Positions 11,574-18,223 of a stretch of DNA of 18,223 bases are shown piece after piece. The notes beneath the pieces were generated by a model. It made no database searches, was not told the origin of the DNA, and saw only the letters and a program-made list of their open reading frames with translations. The stretch comes from Patescibacteria group bacterium UBA6033. GTDB lineage: Bacteria > Patescibacteriota > Minisyncoccia > Phycocordibacterales > Phycocordibacteraceae. The DNA lies in NCBI GenBank assembly GCA_002429325.1, contig DIZH01000001.1:1-18223 (forward strand), in the 5' to 3' direction. Within the stretch, counting starts at the first letter, position 1. The number at the start of each line of letters is the position of its first letter. The position numbers and the translations under genes were made by a program.

Positions 11574-12923
11574 ATGCGTAGAATCATCCTCGGACGTGCC
11601 GTACTACTTATGTCGCTCGCGGCTCTGGTATTCAACACTCCCTATATCACGCATGCGGTTGACCTCTCGTCTCCGAGTTATCAGGTGCTTGCCCCCGTTA
11701 TCTCAACGGGCGGTGGGTATGCGACTTCGACCAGTTTCTCATTGCTCGGAGTTATTTCTGAATTCTCCCATGACCTCTCGAGCTCAGCATCTTTCAATCT
11801 TATCCCTGGGTTTGCCGCATTCCCGTTCGTTTCAACGCCCGTGGTGAGCGTGACCGCAGGTAATGCGTCAGCAAGCCTCTCGTGGACAGCAGCAATTGGC
11901 GTGCTTGGCGTCTCTGTTTCCAGTTACGACATTGGAGAGTCGAGTACTCCAGGAGGGCCTTATTCCTTTTCATCCGCTGCTAGTGGACTGTCCGGCTCAG
12001 TGTCGAGTTTAACCAATGGTACAGCCTATTACTTTGTTGTTCGCGCGCTTGATTCTTACAGTATTGTCGTCGCGACGTCTTCAGAAGTTTCTGCAACGCC
12101 AGTCGCTCCTTCTCCACCACCACCCCCTCCTCCCGCAGGCGGCGGCAATAGTGGCAGTAGCGGAGGCTCAGTTTCACCGCCAGTAACGTCATCCGGTACG
12201 GCCACGGTGAATTTTAGCGGACGAGCATATCCCCGTAGCACCATTACGCTCTTGAAAGATGCTCAAGTAATGACTTCAACCGTTGCCGATGCAAATGCAG
12301 CGTTCCAAATCTCTTTATCTAATATGTCTGGTGGCAACTACATTTTCTCCGTATACAGTGAAGATTCAGCAGGGAATCGCTCTAGTCTTCTTTCTTTCCC
12401 AGTAAGCCTTACTGCGGGGGCAACGACTAATATTGGAGGCATTTTCATCAGTCCGACAATCAATGTGGATAAAAGTCAGGTGAAACAAGGAGATACTCTC
12501 ACCATCTTCGGACAAAGTTCTCCCCAAAGCTCAATCACTATTACCGTTAACTCAAATACCGAGCTTTTCTTACAAGCCAAGTCCGATGCGATTGGCGCAT
12601 ACCTTTATAATCTCGATACCAGTCCGCTCGAGATGGGGTCACATACGACCAAATCAAAGGCAGCAGTGGCCGGCGAAATAAGCGATTTCGGCCAGACGGT
12701 CGCTTTCACCGTCGGGACGCAGAATATTATTAAGAAAGCAACACCTGCTTGTGGCATTGGCGATATCAACTGCGACGGCCACGTGAACCTTATCGACTTC
12801 TCTATCATGGCGTATTGGTATCAACGGACACTCACTACTGCGGGCACTAAAGCTGATCTCAATCATGACAATAAAGTGAACCTTATCGACTTCTCCATAC
12901 TCGCGTCCCATTGGACCGGCTAA
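11574..12923 (+). CDS. Secreted multidomain surface protein with C-terminal type I dockerin
   Basis: 449 aa, exported (signal peptide about 1-28, cleavage near THA-VD). Order: a CPR-type surface module (30-82: SYQVLAPVISTGGGYATSTSFSLL...FNLIPGF); a fibronectin type III-like domain (90-176); a Pro/Gly/Ser linker (177-207, eight Pro in a row); two Ig-like beta domains (about 208-281 and 290-381); and a dockerin (393-449). Both calcium loops are complete: D397-N399-D401-N405-D408 and D428-N430-D432-N436-D439, each followed by F-S-I. C393 and C400 may form a disulfide. No membrane anchor after the signal peptide, so it should be held through the dockerin. No catalytic domain is seen. First gene of an operon with two cohesin-like proteins (4-nt gap to the next). 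ATG 11574 lies about ten bases after a -10-like box and lacks a Shine-Dalgarno sequence. Confidence 0.88.
   Translation: MRRIILGRAVLLMSLAALVFNTPYITHAVDLSSPSYQVLAPVISTGGGYATSTSFSLLGVISEFSHDLSSSASFNLIPGFAAFPFVSTPVVSVTAGNASASLSWTAAIGVLGVSVSSYDIGESSTPGGPYSFSSAASGLSGSVSSLTNGTAYYFVVRALDSYSIVVATSSEVSATPVAPSPPPPPPPAGGGNSGSSGGSVSPPVTSSGTATVNFSGRAYPRSTITLLKDAQVMTSTVADANAAFQISLSNMSGGNYIFSVYSEDSAGNRSSLLSFPVSLTAGATTNIGGIFISPTINVDKSQVKQGDTLTIFGQSSPQSSITITVNSNTELFLQAKSDAIGAYLYNLDTSPLEMGSHTTKSKAAVAGEISDFGQTVAFTVGTQNIIKKATPACGIGDINCDGHVNLIDFSIMAYWYQRTLTTAGTKADLNHDNKVNLIDFSILASHWTG
12783..12895 (+). repeat. Duplicated 20-nt block in the two dockerin halves
   Basis: The 20 nt at 12783-12802 and 12876-12895 are identical and encode VNLIDFS in each calcium-binding repeat. 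Such DNA-level identity between dockerin halves suggests recent duplication or gene conversion. Confidence 0.8.
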
Positions 12924-12927
12924 GTAT

Positions 12928-13824
12928 ATGTACATACCAAAACAACTCTCTTTATTTGCTTCTCTCCTTTTACTGCTCGTTCCTACTGCTGTATCTGCCG
13001 CGACAATATCACTTCGCGCCACGCCAGTGAAGATTGGGGTAGGGGATACTGTGCTCATCACAATGGTGCTTGATAGCGCGATACCGACAAATGCTTTTTC
13101 CGGCACCGTACAGTACCCATCAACGCTCCTAGAGCCGCTTACGGCAAGCGATGGAAACTCTATTGTGAGTGCATGGATCACTCATCCGACCGTGACTGAC
13201 GCGCAAGGACAAGTCCCATTTGCAGGTATCACTCCTGGAGGTTTCTCTGGCACTCGCGGCATACTCTTCTCAGTTCTGTTCCGAGCGACCGCATCTGGCA
13301 CAGCGACTATTTCTGTTGGGAATAGCGAGGTGTTGCGCAATGATGGAAAAGGAAGCAATGAACCAGTAACTATCCAGCAGCTAAGTCTTTCGATAGAACC
13401 ACGTTCTTCTGGAGGATACACAGAACCGGCTGATACCACACCGCCAGAGCCGTTTGCTGCCTACCTCGGAACCGACCCTCAGTTGCTTCAAGGGAAAGCC
13501 TATCTCGTTTTTTCGGCTGCTGATAAGGGTTCAGGCATAGATTACTATGCAGTTGCCGAGAGCCGGTTACCATCGTTTCTATTCTCGCTACTCCCTCTTT
13601 CATGGAATGAAACAACAAGTCCGTATATGCTCGTAGATCAGAATCTCACCAGTACGGTATATATCAAAGCAGTTGATCGAGCCGGCAATGAACGACTAAG
13701 CGTTTATCCACCTCGCTATCTCTTTACAGCGTATGAAATGATTGTTCTTATAGCTATACTTATAGGAGTCGTCTTTCTTTATAATCGGCGAGGGAGGGGG
13801 AGGCGATTCAAACAGAACCCATGA
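12928..13824 (+). CDS. Membrane-anchored cohesin-like protein 1
   Basis: 298 aa. Signal peptide 1-24 (LFASLLLLLVPTAVSA). A cohesin-like beta-sandwich spans about 25-157: VKIGVGDTVLITMVLDSA, NAFSGTVQYPSTLLEPL, AGITPGGFSGTRGILFSVLFRATASGTATI and VLRNDGKG, which follow the cohesin pattern (vGDtftv.v.v......g.q..l.YDp..L). An Ig-like domain follows (170-262: DTTPPEPF...DKGSGIDYYAVAE...VDRAGN). A C-terminal transmembrane helix (268-286) is followed by an Arg/Lys-rich tail (NRRGRGRRFKQNP), giving an outside-facing type I topology. It is therefore a candidate receptor for the dockerin gene that ends 4 nt upstream. The stop overlaps the next ATG by ATGA. A carbohydrate-binding or other beta-sandwich adhesin is the alternative. 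Confidence 0.8.
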   Translation: MYIPKQLSLFASLLLLLVPTAVSAATISLRATPVKIGVGDTVLITMVLDSAIPTNAFSGTVQYPSTLLEPLTASDGNSIVSAWITHPTVTDAQGQVPFAGITPGGFSGTRGILFSVLFRATASGTATISVGNSEVLRNDGKGSNEPVTIQQLSLSIEPRSSGGYTEPADTTPPEPFAAYLGTDPQLLQGKAYLVFSAADKGSGIDYYAVAESRLPSFLFSLLPLSWNETTSPYMLVDQNLTSTVYIKAVDRAGNERLSVYPPRYLFTAYEMIVLIAILIGVVFLYNRRGRGRRFKQNP

Positions 13825-15284
13825 TATCGCGCTTTCGAGCATGCATAGTACTGCTGACAGCCCTCCTTTTTTTGCTGCCTTCCACAACGCATGCGGCTAC
13901 GCTCGGATTCTCGTCGAGAAACGTCTCCGTCGACGCTGGCTCGAGCTTCACGGAAACAGTGCTGGTCTCGAGCGCAGATCAGGCGCTGAATGCCATTTCA
14001 GGAACCGTAACTTTCCCGACCGATCTTTTGCAAGTAGTTTCCGTTTCGAAATCCAATTCGATTTTGTCGCTGTGGATCGCTGATCCTACTTTTTCAAATA
14101 CTGATGGCACCATTTCTTTCAGCGGTATCGTACCCAATCCAGGATATATAGGAAATAGTGGCAGAGTGTTTTTGGTACAGTTTCGTGGAAAGCGGGCGGG
14201 AACCGCAACTGTCGTATTCTCCCCCTCATCGCAAGTCCTTGCGAATGATGGCAATGGCACGGATATCTTGACAGGGACACAATCGGCGTTGGTCACGGTT
14301 GCGCAGCCGCAACCAGCACCGACATCGACAGTTCAATCTCCACCACCTTCAACAGGATCACTCAGTACAGATCTTCTTGCACACATAACTTCATCAACAC
14401 ACCCAGATGAAACACAGTGGTACAAACTTACTCACGCAATATTTGATTGGACGAATGCTCAGAGCATTTCAGCCATTCGCCTTGGGTACGATAAAAATGC
14501 GGATGGGAAACCGGGTGTTGTCTACAGCGATCCGATATCACACAAAGAATTAGATCTCGCTGATGGCATTTGGTATTTCCATGTGCAAGAAAAGGACTCA
14601 ACTGGGTGGGGTCCCGTGAGCACCTACAAAGTCCAGATTGATACTGTCCCACCTCTTCCGTTCACGCTCACTTTCCTCAATGGGACGAGCACTCAATCTG
14701 GCAGTCCGACAGTGGCACAATTCACTGCAATCGATGAACTCTCTGGCATAGATCATTACCAACTTGCCATTGATGGAAAAGAATCAACCGCAAGTGCTGA
14801 CGAAGGAAGTAAACCATATGCGTTCACCGCAACAGATTCTGGTACGCATGTACTAGTCGTGCAAGCCTTTGATAAGGCAGGGAACATCACGAGTGTGCAA
14901 GGAACTTTTGTGGTCATCGGAAATGCAGTTCCGGCACCATCCCCATTGTTTACCTTTGGATGGTTAGCAGTCAATTATGTTTCTCTACTTCTCATACTTA
15001 TCGCAATACTCGGGACGCTTATTTTCGGGGCATGGTACATTCGAGTTCATTTCTCTGCATATCGTCGCAACCTCAATCGCCGGCTTGGCCTCACCCATGC
15101 TCACGTCCATAAAGAGTTCGATAATCTCAAAGATGCACTCACTGAGGAGATATTTAAGCTTGAGCAAGTGAAGTCGGCGCGTGCTCTCACTCGAGAAGAA
15201 TCGCGTCTCATCGAACGCTTTAAAGATCTCCTTGATCAGTCTGAACGGGATATCGAAAAGGAGATAGAAGACCTACCGAGATAA
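13821..15284 (+). CDS. Membrane-anchored cohesin-like protein 2 with cytoplasmic coiled coil
   Basis: 487 aa. Signal peptide 1-25 (cleavage at THA-AT). A cohesin-like domain about 26-162 is clearly paralogous to protein 1 (VDAGSSFTETVLVSS; NAISGTVTFPTDLLQVVSV; GIVPNPGYIGNSGRVFLVQF; VLANDGNGTDI). A Pro/Ser/Thr linker (163-185) leads to two beta domains: 195-275 (LADGIWYFHVQEKDSTGWGPVSTYKVQIDT) and 276-366 (DELSGIDHYQLAIDG...FDKAGN), the latter like the Ig domain of protein 1. A transmembrane helix (about 382-407) is followed by some 80 residues inside the cell, basic first (AYRRNLNRRLG) and then a charged helical stretch (EFDNLKDALTEEIFKLEQVKS...ERFKDLLDQSERDIEKEIEDL) with coiled-coil character. 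The tail could transmit binding or anchor to a cytoplasmic partner. Overlaps the preceding gene by 4 nt; last gene of the operon. Confidence 0.8.
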   Translation: MISRFRACIVLLTALLFLLPSTTHAATLGFSSRNVSVDAGSSFTETVLVSSADQALNAISGTVTFPTDLLQVVSVSKSNSILSLWIADPTFSNTDGTISFSGIVPNPGYIGNSGRVFLVQFRGKRAGTATVVFSPSSQVLANDGNGTDILTGTQSALVTVAQPQPAPTSTVQSPPPSTGSLSTDLLAHITSSTHPDETQWYKLTHAIFDWTNAQSISAIRLGYDKNADGKPGVVYSDPISHKELDLADGIWYFHVQEKDSTGWGPVSTYKVQIDTVPPLPFTLTFLNGTSTQSGSPTVAQFTAIDELSGIDHYQLAIDGKESTASADEGSKPYAFTATDSGTHVLVVQAFDKAGNITSVQGTFVVIGNAVPAPSPLFTFGWLAVNYVSLLLILIAILGTLIFGAWYIRVHFSAYRRNLNRRLGLTHAHVHKEFDNLKDALTEEIFKLEQVKSARALTREESRLIERFKDLLDQSERDIEKEIEDLPR

Positions 15285-15340
15285 TCTCGGCAAGACGAGA
15301 TATCCTTTATATACGCGCCCGCCAGCCGAGATTTTATTCT
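15276..15340 (+). terminator. Overlapping alternative hairpins after the cohesin operon
   Basis: TCTCGG (15285-15290) can pair with CCGAGA before it (15276-15281, the stop codon in the loop), or AATCTCGGC (15283-15291) with GCCGAGATT (15325-15333) followed by TTATT; a third small stem ATCTCG/CGAGAT (15284-15301) competes. The last large stem with its T-rich end would be a weak terminator. The mutually exclusive pairing resembles an attenuator. Confidence 0.45.
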
Positions 15341-15527
15341 ATATAGGTCGACTCATATTTTCTAACAGCAGACCCTCTTTCGTCGGCAAAGTAAAACTTT
15401 AAAAATCAAAGTGATGCGAGAAGAGTTATTTCTGCAAAATTGATCTATAAAACACACGACCTTATCCACATAAAAGTCTTTTGTTTACAGGTTATTTTTA
15501 GAATTGAGGCTATGATTATTTGAAAAG
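15285..15527. other. Intergenic region before the adhesin
   Basis: 243 bases, AT-rich in the second half. Apart from the hairpins at 15276-15336, I see a possible -10 TATGAT (15511-15516) eleven bases before the adhesin ATG and a TTTACA (15484-15489) that is too far for a standard -35 (21 nt). No coding frame is supported. Confidence 0.4.
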
Positions 15528-18223
15528 ATGAACAAGCTCATTTCGTTCACCCCTTTGTTATTTTTAGTTCTCCTCGTAGCAGTTTTTTCTTTGCCGTTTG
15601 CTGCAGTACACGCAGCACAAACTCCACCACAAATTTTTACATATCAAGGTCGACTCGCTGATGGAGGAGGGAATCTTCTTGGAGGTGCTGGTACCACATA
15701 CTATTTCAAATTTTCTGTCTGGAACAATCCAAGTGTGGGAAGCGGAAGCCGTGTATGGCCAGCAAATGCTCCCACCTCAGTTACAGCCACTGTCAAGCAA
15801 GGGGTCTTTACAGTGAACGTCGGTGATACTGCGAACGGATATCCGGATGTGCTCAGTCTTGATTTTTCAGCAAATCCAAATCTATATTTGCAAATCGAAG
15901 TTTCTTCCAACAACAGCACCTGGGAGACGCTCTCGCCGCGTCAGCAACTGACTGCAGCAGCATTTGCTCAAGTCGCAGGAGCAGTTGTCGGTGCGACGAC
16001 ACCGTCGGTCTTTGGCACCACAACTCCGGTGACGAATTCTTTCGTCACGATTGCAGCGACGAGTACGAACTCAATTCCGCTCAGTATCATCGCTGCTCTT
16101 AATCAAGTCGCGAATCTTTTCCAAATACAAAATAGTGCTGGCACGAATGTATTCTCTGTCGACAAAGGTGGAGGTGTTATTGCATCGGCAGCAACAACAA
16201 CAAATTTATTTTCAACCACAGCATCATCAACGAATCTCTTCACTTCAAATCTCTCCATCGGCTCGCTCTCCGGCGTACTGAAAGCAACCGCAGGCGCAGT
16301 GACCACGGCTCTCGTAAATCTTGCCTCTGACGTTACTGGCGTTCTCTCGATAGGAAATGGCGGTACGGGTACCGCAAGCGCTCCGGCGTACGGTCAGCTT
16401 CTCGTTGGAAATGCGAGCGGCACGTATACCCTTACAGCAACTTCATCACTCGGGATTAGTGGTGGCTCCGGTACAGTGACTTCCGTTAATGTTTCCGGGG
16501 GTTCTACTGGCCTCACTGCTTCGGGTGGTCCGGTGACCGGTTCTGGGACGATTACGCTTGGCGGAGTTCTTGGTACTTCAAACGGAGGCACGGGCATGAC
16601 CTCCTACACCAACGGCGATCTCCTGTATGTAAACGGGGGTGTTTTGAGCAAGCTCCCAATAGGTTTCCCCGGCCAGGTATTGAAAATAACGGCCGGAAGC
16701 TTGCCCGCATGGGGGACAGACCTGAACACTGGCGGCGGTGGCGGGACCAGCAGTATGTTTGCAACTACGTCGGACAATCTGGCAATCGTTGAAGTCGATC
16801 CGACGCAAGTTTTTGTCGTCGGTGCCGCCGGCACATCTACGCCGGGAAATATTTTCGAAGTAGCCGGCAACACGAAATTGGGTGGTAATCTACTCGTGAC
16901 GGGAGGTGCCACAACAACCTCTTTCTTCTCAACCACAGCATCTTCGACAAATCTCTTCACTTCAAATCTCTCCATCGGCTCGCTCTCCGGCGTACTGAAA
17001 GCAACCGCAGGATCGGTGACCACCGCACTCGTGAATCTCTCAACGGACGTGGCAGGGACACTCCCTGTTGTGAACGGAGGAATTGGCGTCGCTTCCATCG
17101 CTGCTAATTCAATACTGCTCGGTAATGGCACGGGCGCTATCGCGACAACTTCGATTGGCACGAACGGACAGATGCTCGCATTAGTGAGTGGCATACCAAC
17201 ATGGACAGCGACGACAACGTTCGGTACTGGACTTAGTTATGCAAATGGCAACGTCTCACTCAACACTTCCGGCGACTGGGCTGGCACACTCGGCGGCTTC
17301 TCCTCCTCGTACTATCTCGCAAATGCTTTCTCGACTACCTCAGCCAACTATTGGGGCGGCACAAAAGGATACCTGACATCGCTTGCTGGCGCAGCTTCCT
17401 CAACACTTCTTTCAGACAGCAATACTTTTAGTGGTACCAACACGTTCTCCAGCAATATCACCGGCTCCATCACCGGCAATGCCGGCACCGTCACCAATGG
17501 TGTCTATACCACCACCTTCCCTGGTCTCTTCGACAACCGTCTCTCTGCCTCCACCTCTATCAGCGGCATCACGACTCTTCCAAATTTAAGTTTGCCCGCT
17601 AGTCAGCTCACAAATTTCGGGGTGCCGTTCTATACGTTCTTCAATGCCACAACGACCGATGCTCTTGCGCAAGGTTCTACGAACAAGTACTACAACGACT
17701 CGCTTGTGAATACGTATATCAATGCTTCAACAACCATTCCTAAAACCTACACATCAAATTCATTTGGCGGCACCCAAACCTTCACCAATGCACCCACTCT
17801 CGCATCCTTCACTGGACTCGTCGGTGCAAATGCAGGGGTGACGTATGCAGTTTCGACAACATCACTGAACGCCAGCATCACTGGCCAATCCGGTTCAGTT
17901 GCAAATGCCGTCACCTTCAACAATGGTGGCTCCGGTGCTGCATCCGGAAGTACCTACAACGGTAGTGGGGCAGTGACCATCTCATACAACAGTATCGGCG
18001 CTCAAGTCGCTGGCACATACCTCACCAGTGTCACTGGTACTTGGCCCATCATCTCCTCTGGTGGCACCACACCGAACCTCACTTGGGGCGGCATTGCTAC
18101 CTCCTCACCAATCGCTTCCGCTTCCGGTCTCCTCTACGCAACCGGTGTGAACACTTTTGCTTCAGTCTCCACCTCCTCTCCAGTGAATATGAACATCTCG
18201 GGCAACGCTGCGACCGTCACCAC
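15528..18223 (+). CDS. Large secreted tail-fibre-like repeat adhesin (3' end outside window)
   Basis: At least 898 aa with no stop before the edge. Signal peptide about 1-29 (LLFLVLLVAVFSLPFAAVHA). A conserved N-terminal module, IFTYQGRLADGGGNLLGGAGTTYYFKFSVWNN, continues to about residue 145 (VFTVNVGDT, LYLQIEVSSN, LSPRQQLTAAAFA). Then low-complexity Ser/Thr/Gly/Asn beta repeats: NGGTG motifs near 276 and 352 and NGGIG near 516, each followed by a G-LL-GN type turn, plus GSGTITLGG and TFSGTNTFSSNITGSITGNAGTV blocks, typical of phage tail fibres and their cellular relatives. A 110-nt direct repeat (residues 229-265 and 468-504) shows internal duplication. Very few Lys and Cys. Probably a long surface fibre; in such proteins a C-terminal S74-type chaperone domain is common, but that would lie outside. 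Likely starts its own transcript. Confidence 0.82.
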   Translation, partial: MNKLISFTPLLFLVLLVAVFSLPFAAVHAAQTPPQIFTYQGRLADGGGNLLGGAGTTYYFKFSVWNNPSVGSGSRVWPANAPTSVTATVKQGVFTVNVGDTANGYPDVLSLDFSANPNLYLQIEVSSNNSTWETLSPRQQLTAAAFAQVAGAVVGATTPSVFGTTTPVTNSFVTIAATSTNSIPLSIIAALNQVANLFQIQNSAGTNVFSVDKGGGVIASAATTTNLFSTTASSTNLFTSNLSIGSLSGVLKATAGAVTTALVNLASDVTGVLSIGNGGTGTASAPAYGQLLVGNASGTYTLTATSSLGISGGSGTVTSVNVSGGSTGLTASGGPVTGSGTITLGGVLGTSNGGTGMTSYTNGDLLYVNGGVLSKLPIGFPGQVLKITAGSLPAWGTDLNTGGGGGTSSMFATTSDNLAIVEVDPTQVFVVGAAGTSTPGNIFEVAGNTKLGGNLLVTGGATTTSFFSTTASSTNLFTSNLSIGSLSGVLKATAGSVTTALVNLSTDVAGTLPVVNGGIGVASIAANSILLGNGTGAIATTSIGTNGQMLALVSGIPTWTATTTFGTGLSYANGNVSLNTSGDWAGTLGGFSSSYYLANAFSTTSANYWGGTKGYLTSLAGAASSTLLSDSNTFSGTNTFSSNITGSITGNAGTVTNGVYTTTFPGLFDNRLSASTSISGITTLPNLSLPASQLTNFGVPFYTFFNATTTDALAQGSTNKYYNDSLVNTYINASTTIPKTYTSNSFGGTQTFTNAPTLASFTGLVGANAGVTYAVSTTSLNASITGQSGSVANAVTFNNGGSGAASGSTYNGSGAVTISYNSIGAQVAGTYLTSVTGTWPIISSGGTTPNLTWGGIATSSPIASASGLLYATGVNTFASVSTSSPVNMNISGNAATVT
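16212..16321 (+). repeat. 110-nt direct repeat, copy 1 (adhesin)
   Basis: Matches 16929-17038 without gaps, offset 717 nt; about 101 of 110 identical by hand count, with a central 62-nt block (16233-16294 and 16950-17011) identical. Same reading frame, encoding STTASSTNLFTSNLS and following residues. Confidence 0.9.
16929..17038 (+). repeat. 110-nt direct repeat, copy 2 (adhesin)
   Basis: Second copy of 16212-16321, 239 codons downstream in the same frame. The surrounding sequence is not similarly conserved at DNA level, so only this module was duplicated or gene-converted. Confidence 0.9.

Noticed and set aside
16212..17038. CRISPR array or tandem non-coding repeat
   Set aside because: Only two copies, 110 nt long, in frame within a protein gene.
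15528..18223. Prophage tail region
   Set aside because: The fibre-like repeats carry a signal peptide and a CPR surface module, and no capsid, tail or lysis genes are nearby, so a cellular adhesin is more likely.
1..18223. Alternative genetic code with UGA as glycine
   Set aside because: Several well-defined genes end at UGA exactly where family length and overlaps predict (polA, cohesin-like 1, the 7384 stop), with no in-frame UGA inside genes.

Overview
The window looks like a chromosomal fragment of a Candidatus Patescibacteria (CPR) bacterium, most likely of the Parcubacteria/Paceibacteria type; this is an inference from gene content. Pointers are a PolA with no recognisable proofreading domain, a short HolA-like delta subunit, a Mur ligase lacking its N-terminal domain, a PilB-type ATPase without the zinc tetracysteine, a lamin-tail-like membrane protein beside a tRNA, and long secreted proteins with CPR-style surface domains. 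UGA acts as a normal stop (polA, cohesin and deoxyribosyltransferase-like genes), so the recoded Gracilibacteria/Absconditabacteria code is excluded.

Layout: 1-308 (-) is the 5' part of ruvB. 309-691 is mostly non-coding with one terminator-like hairpin. 692-988 (+) is a small unknown gene ending in a terminator. 1054-2736 (-) is a PilB/GspE ATPase, divergent from a secreted eight-cysteine protein (2845-3378, +) that has a near-consensus promoter and a 5' stem-loop. 3458-6973 (+) is a tight operon tsaE-polA-holA with overlapping genes. 6977-7734 (-) is a pair of small deoxyribosyltransferase-like proteins. 7735-7976 is a repeat-bearing intergenic region, followed by tRNA-Lys(UUU) and a lamin-tail-like protein (both -). 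9213-11049 (-) is ruvA-murE-like. rpsT (+) converges on tRNA-Arg(CCG) (-) with a shared hairpin terminator.

From 11574 to the right end the window encodes surface proteins on the + strand: a secreted dockerin protein, then two membrane-anchored cohesin-like proteins (4-nt gap, then 4-nt overlap), then a long tail-fibre-like adhesin open at the window edge. The first three look like a self-contained dockerin/cohesin pair set: one soluble ligand and two anchored receptors, one of them with a cytoplasmic coiled-coil tail. This is the strongest candidate for an undescribed system: a miniature cellulosome-like scaffold without a visible enzyme, possibly used for surface assembly or host attachment.

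A second theme is perfect palindromes and hairpins inside or at the ends of genes: a 21-nt in-frame palindrome in tsaE, a 16-nt palindrome in polA, a long imperfect palindrome over the murE stop, and terminator hairpins that take in a tRNA 3' end or a stop codon. Several genes appear to have leaderless or near-leaderless starts.
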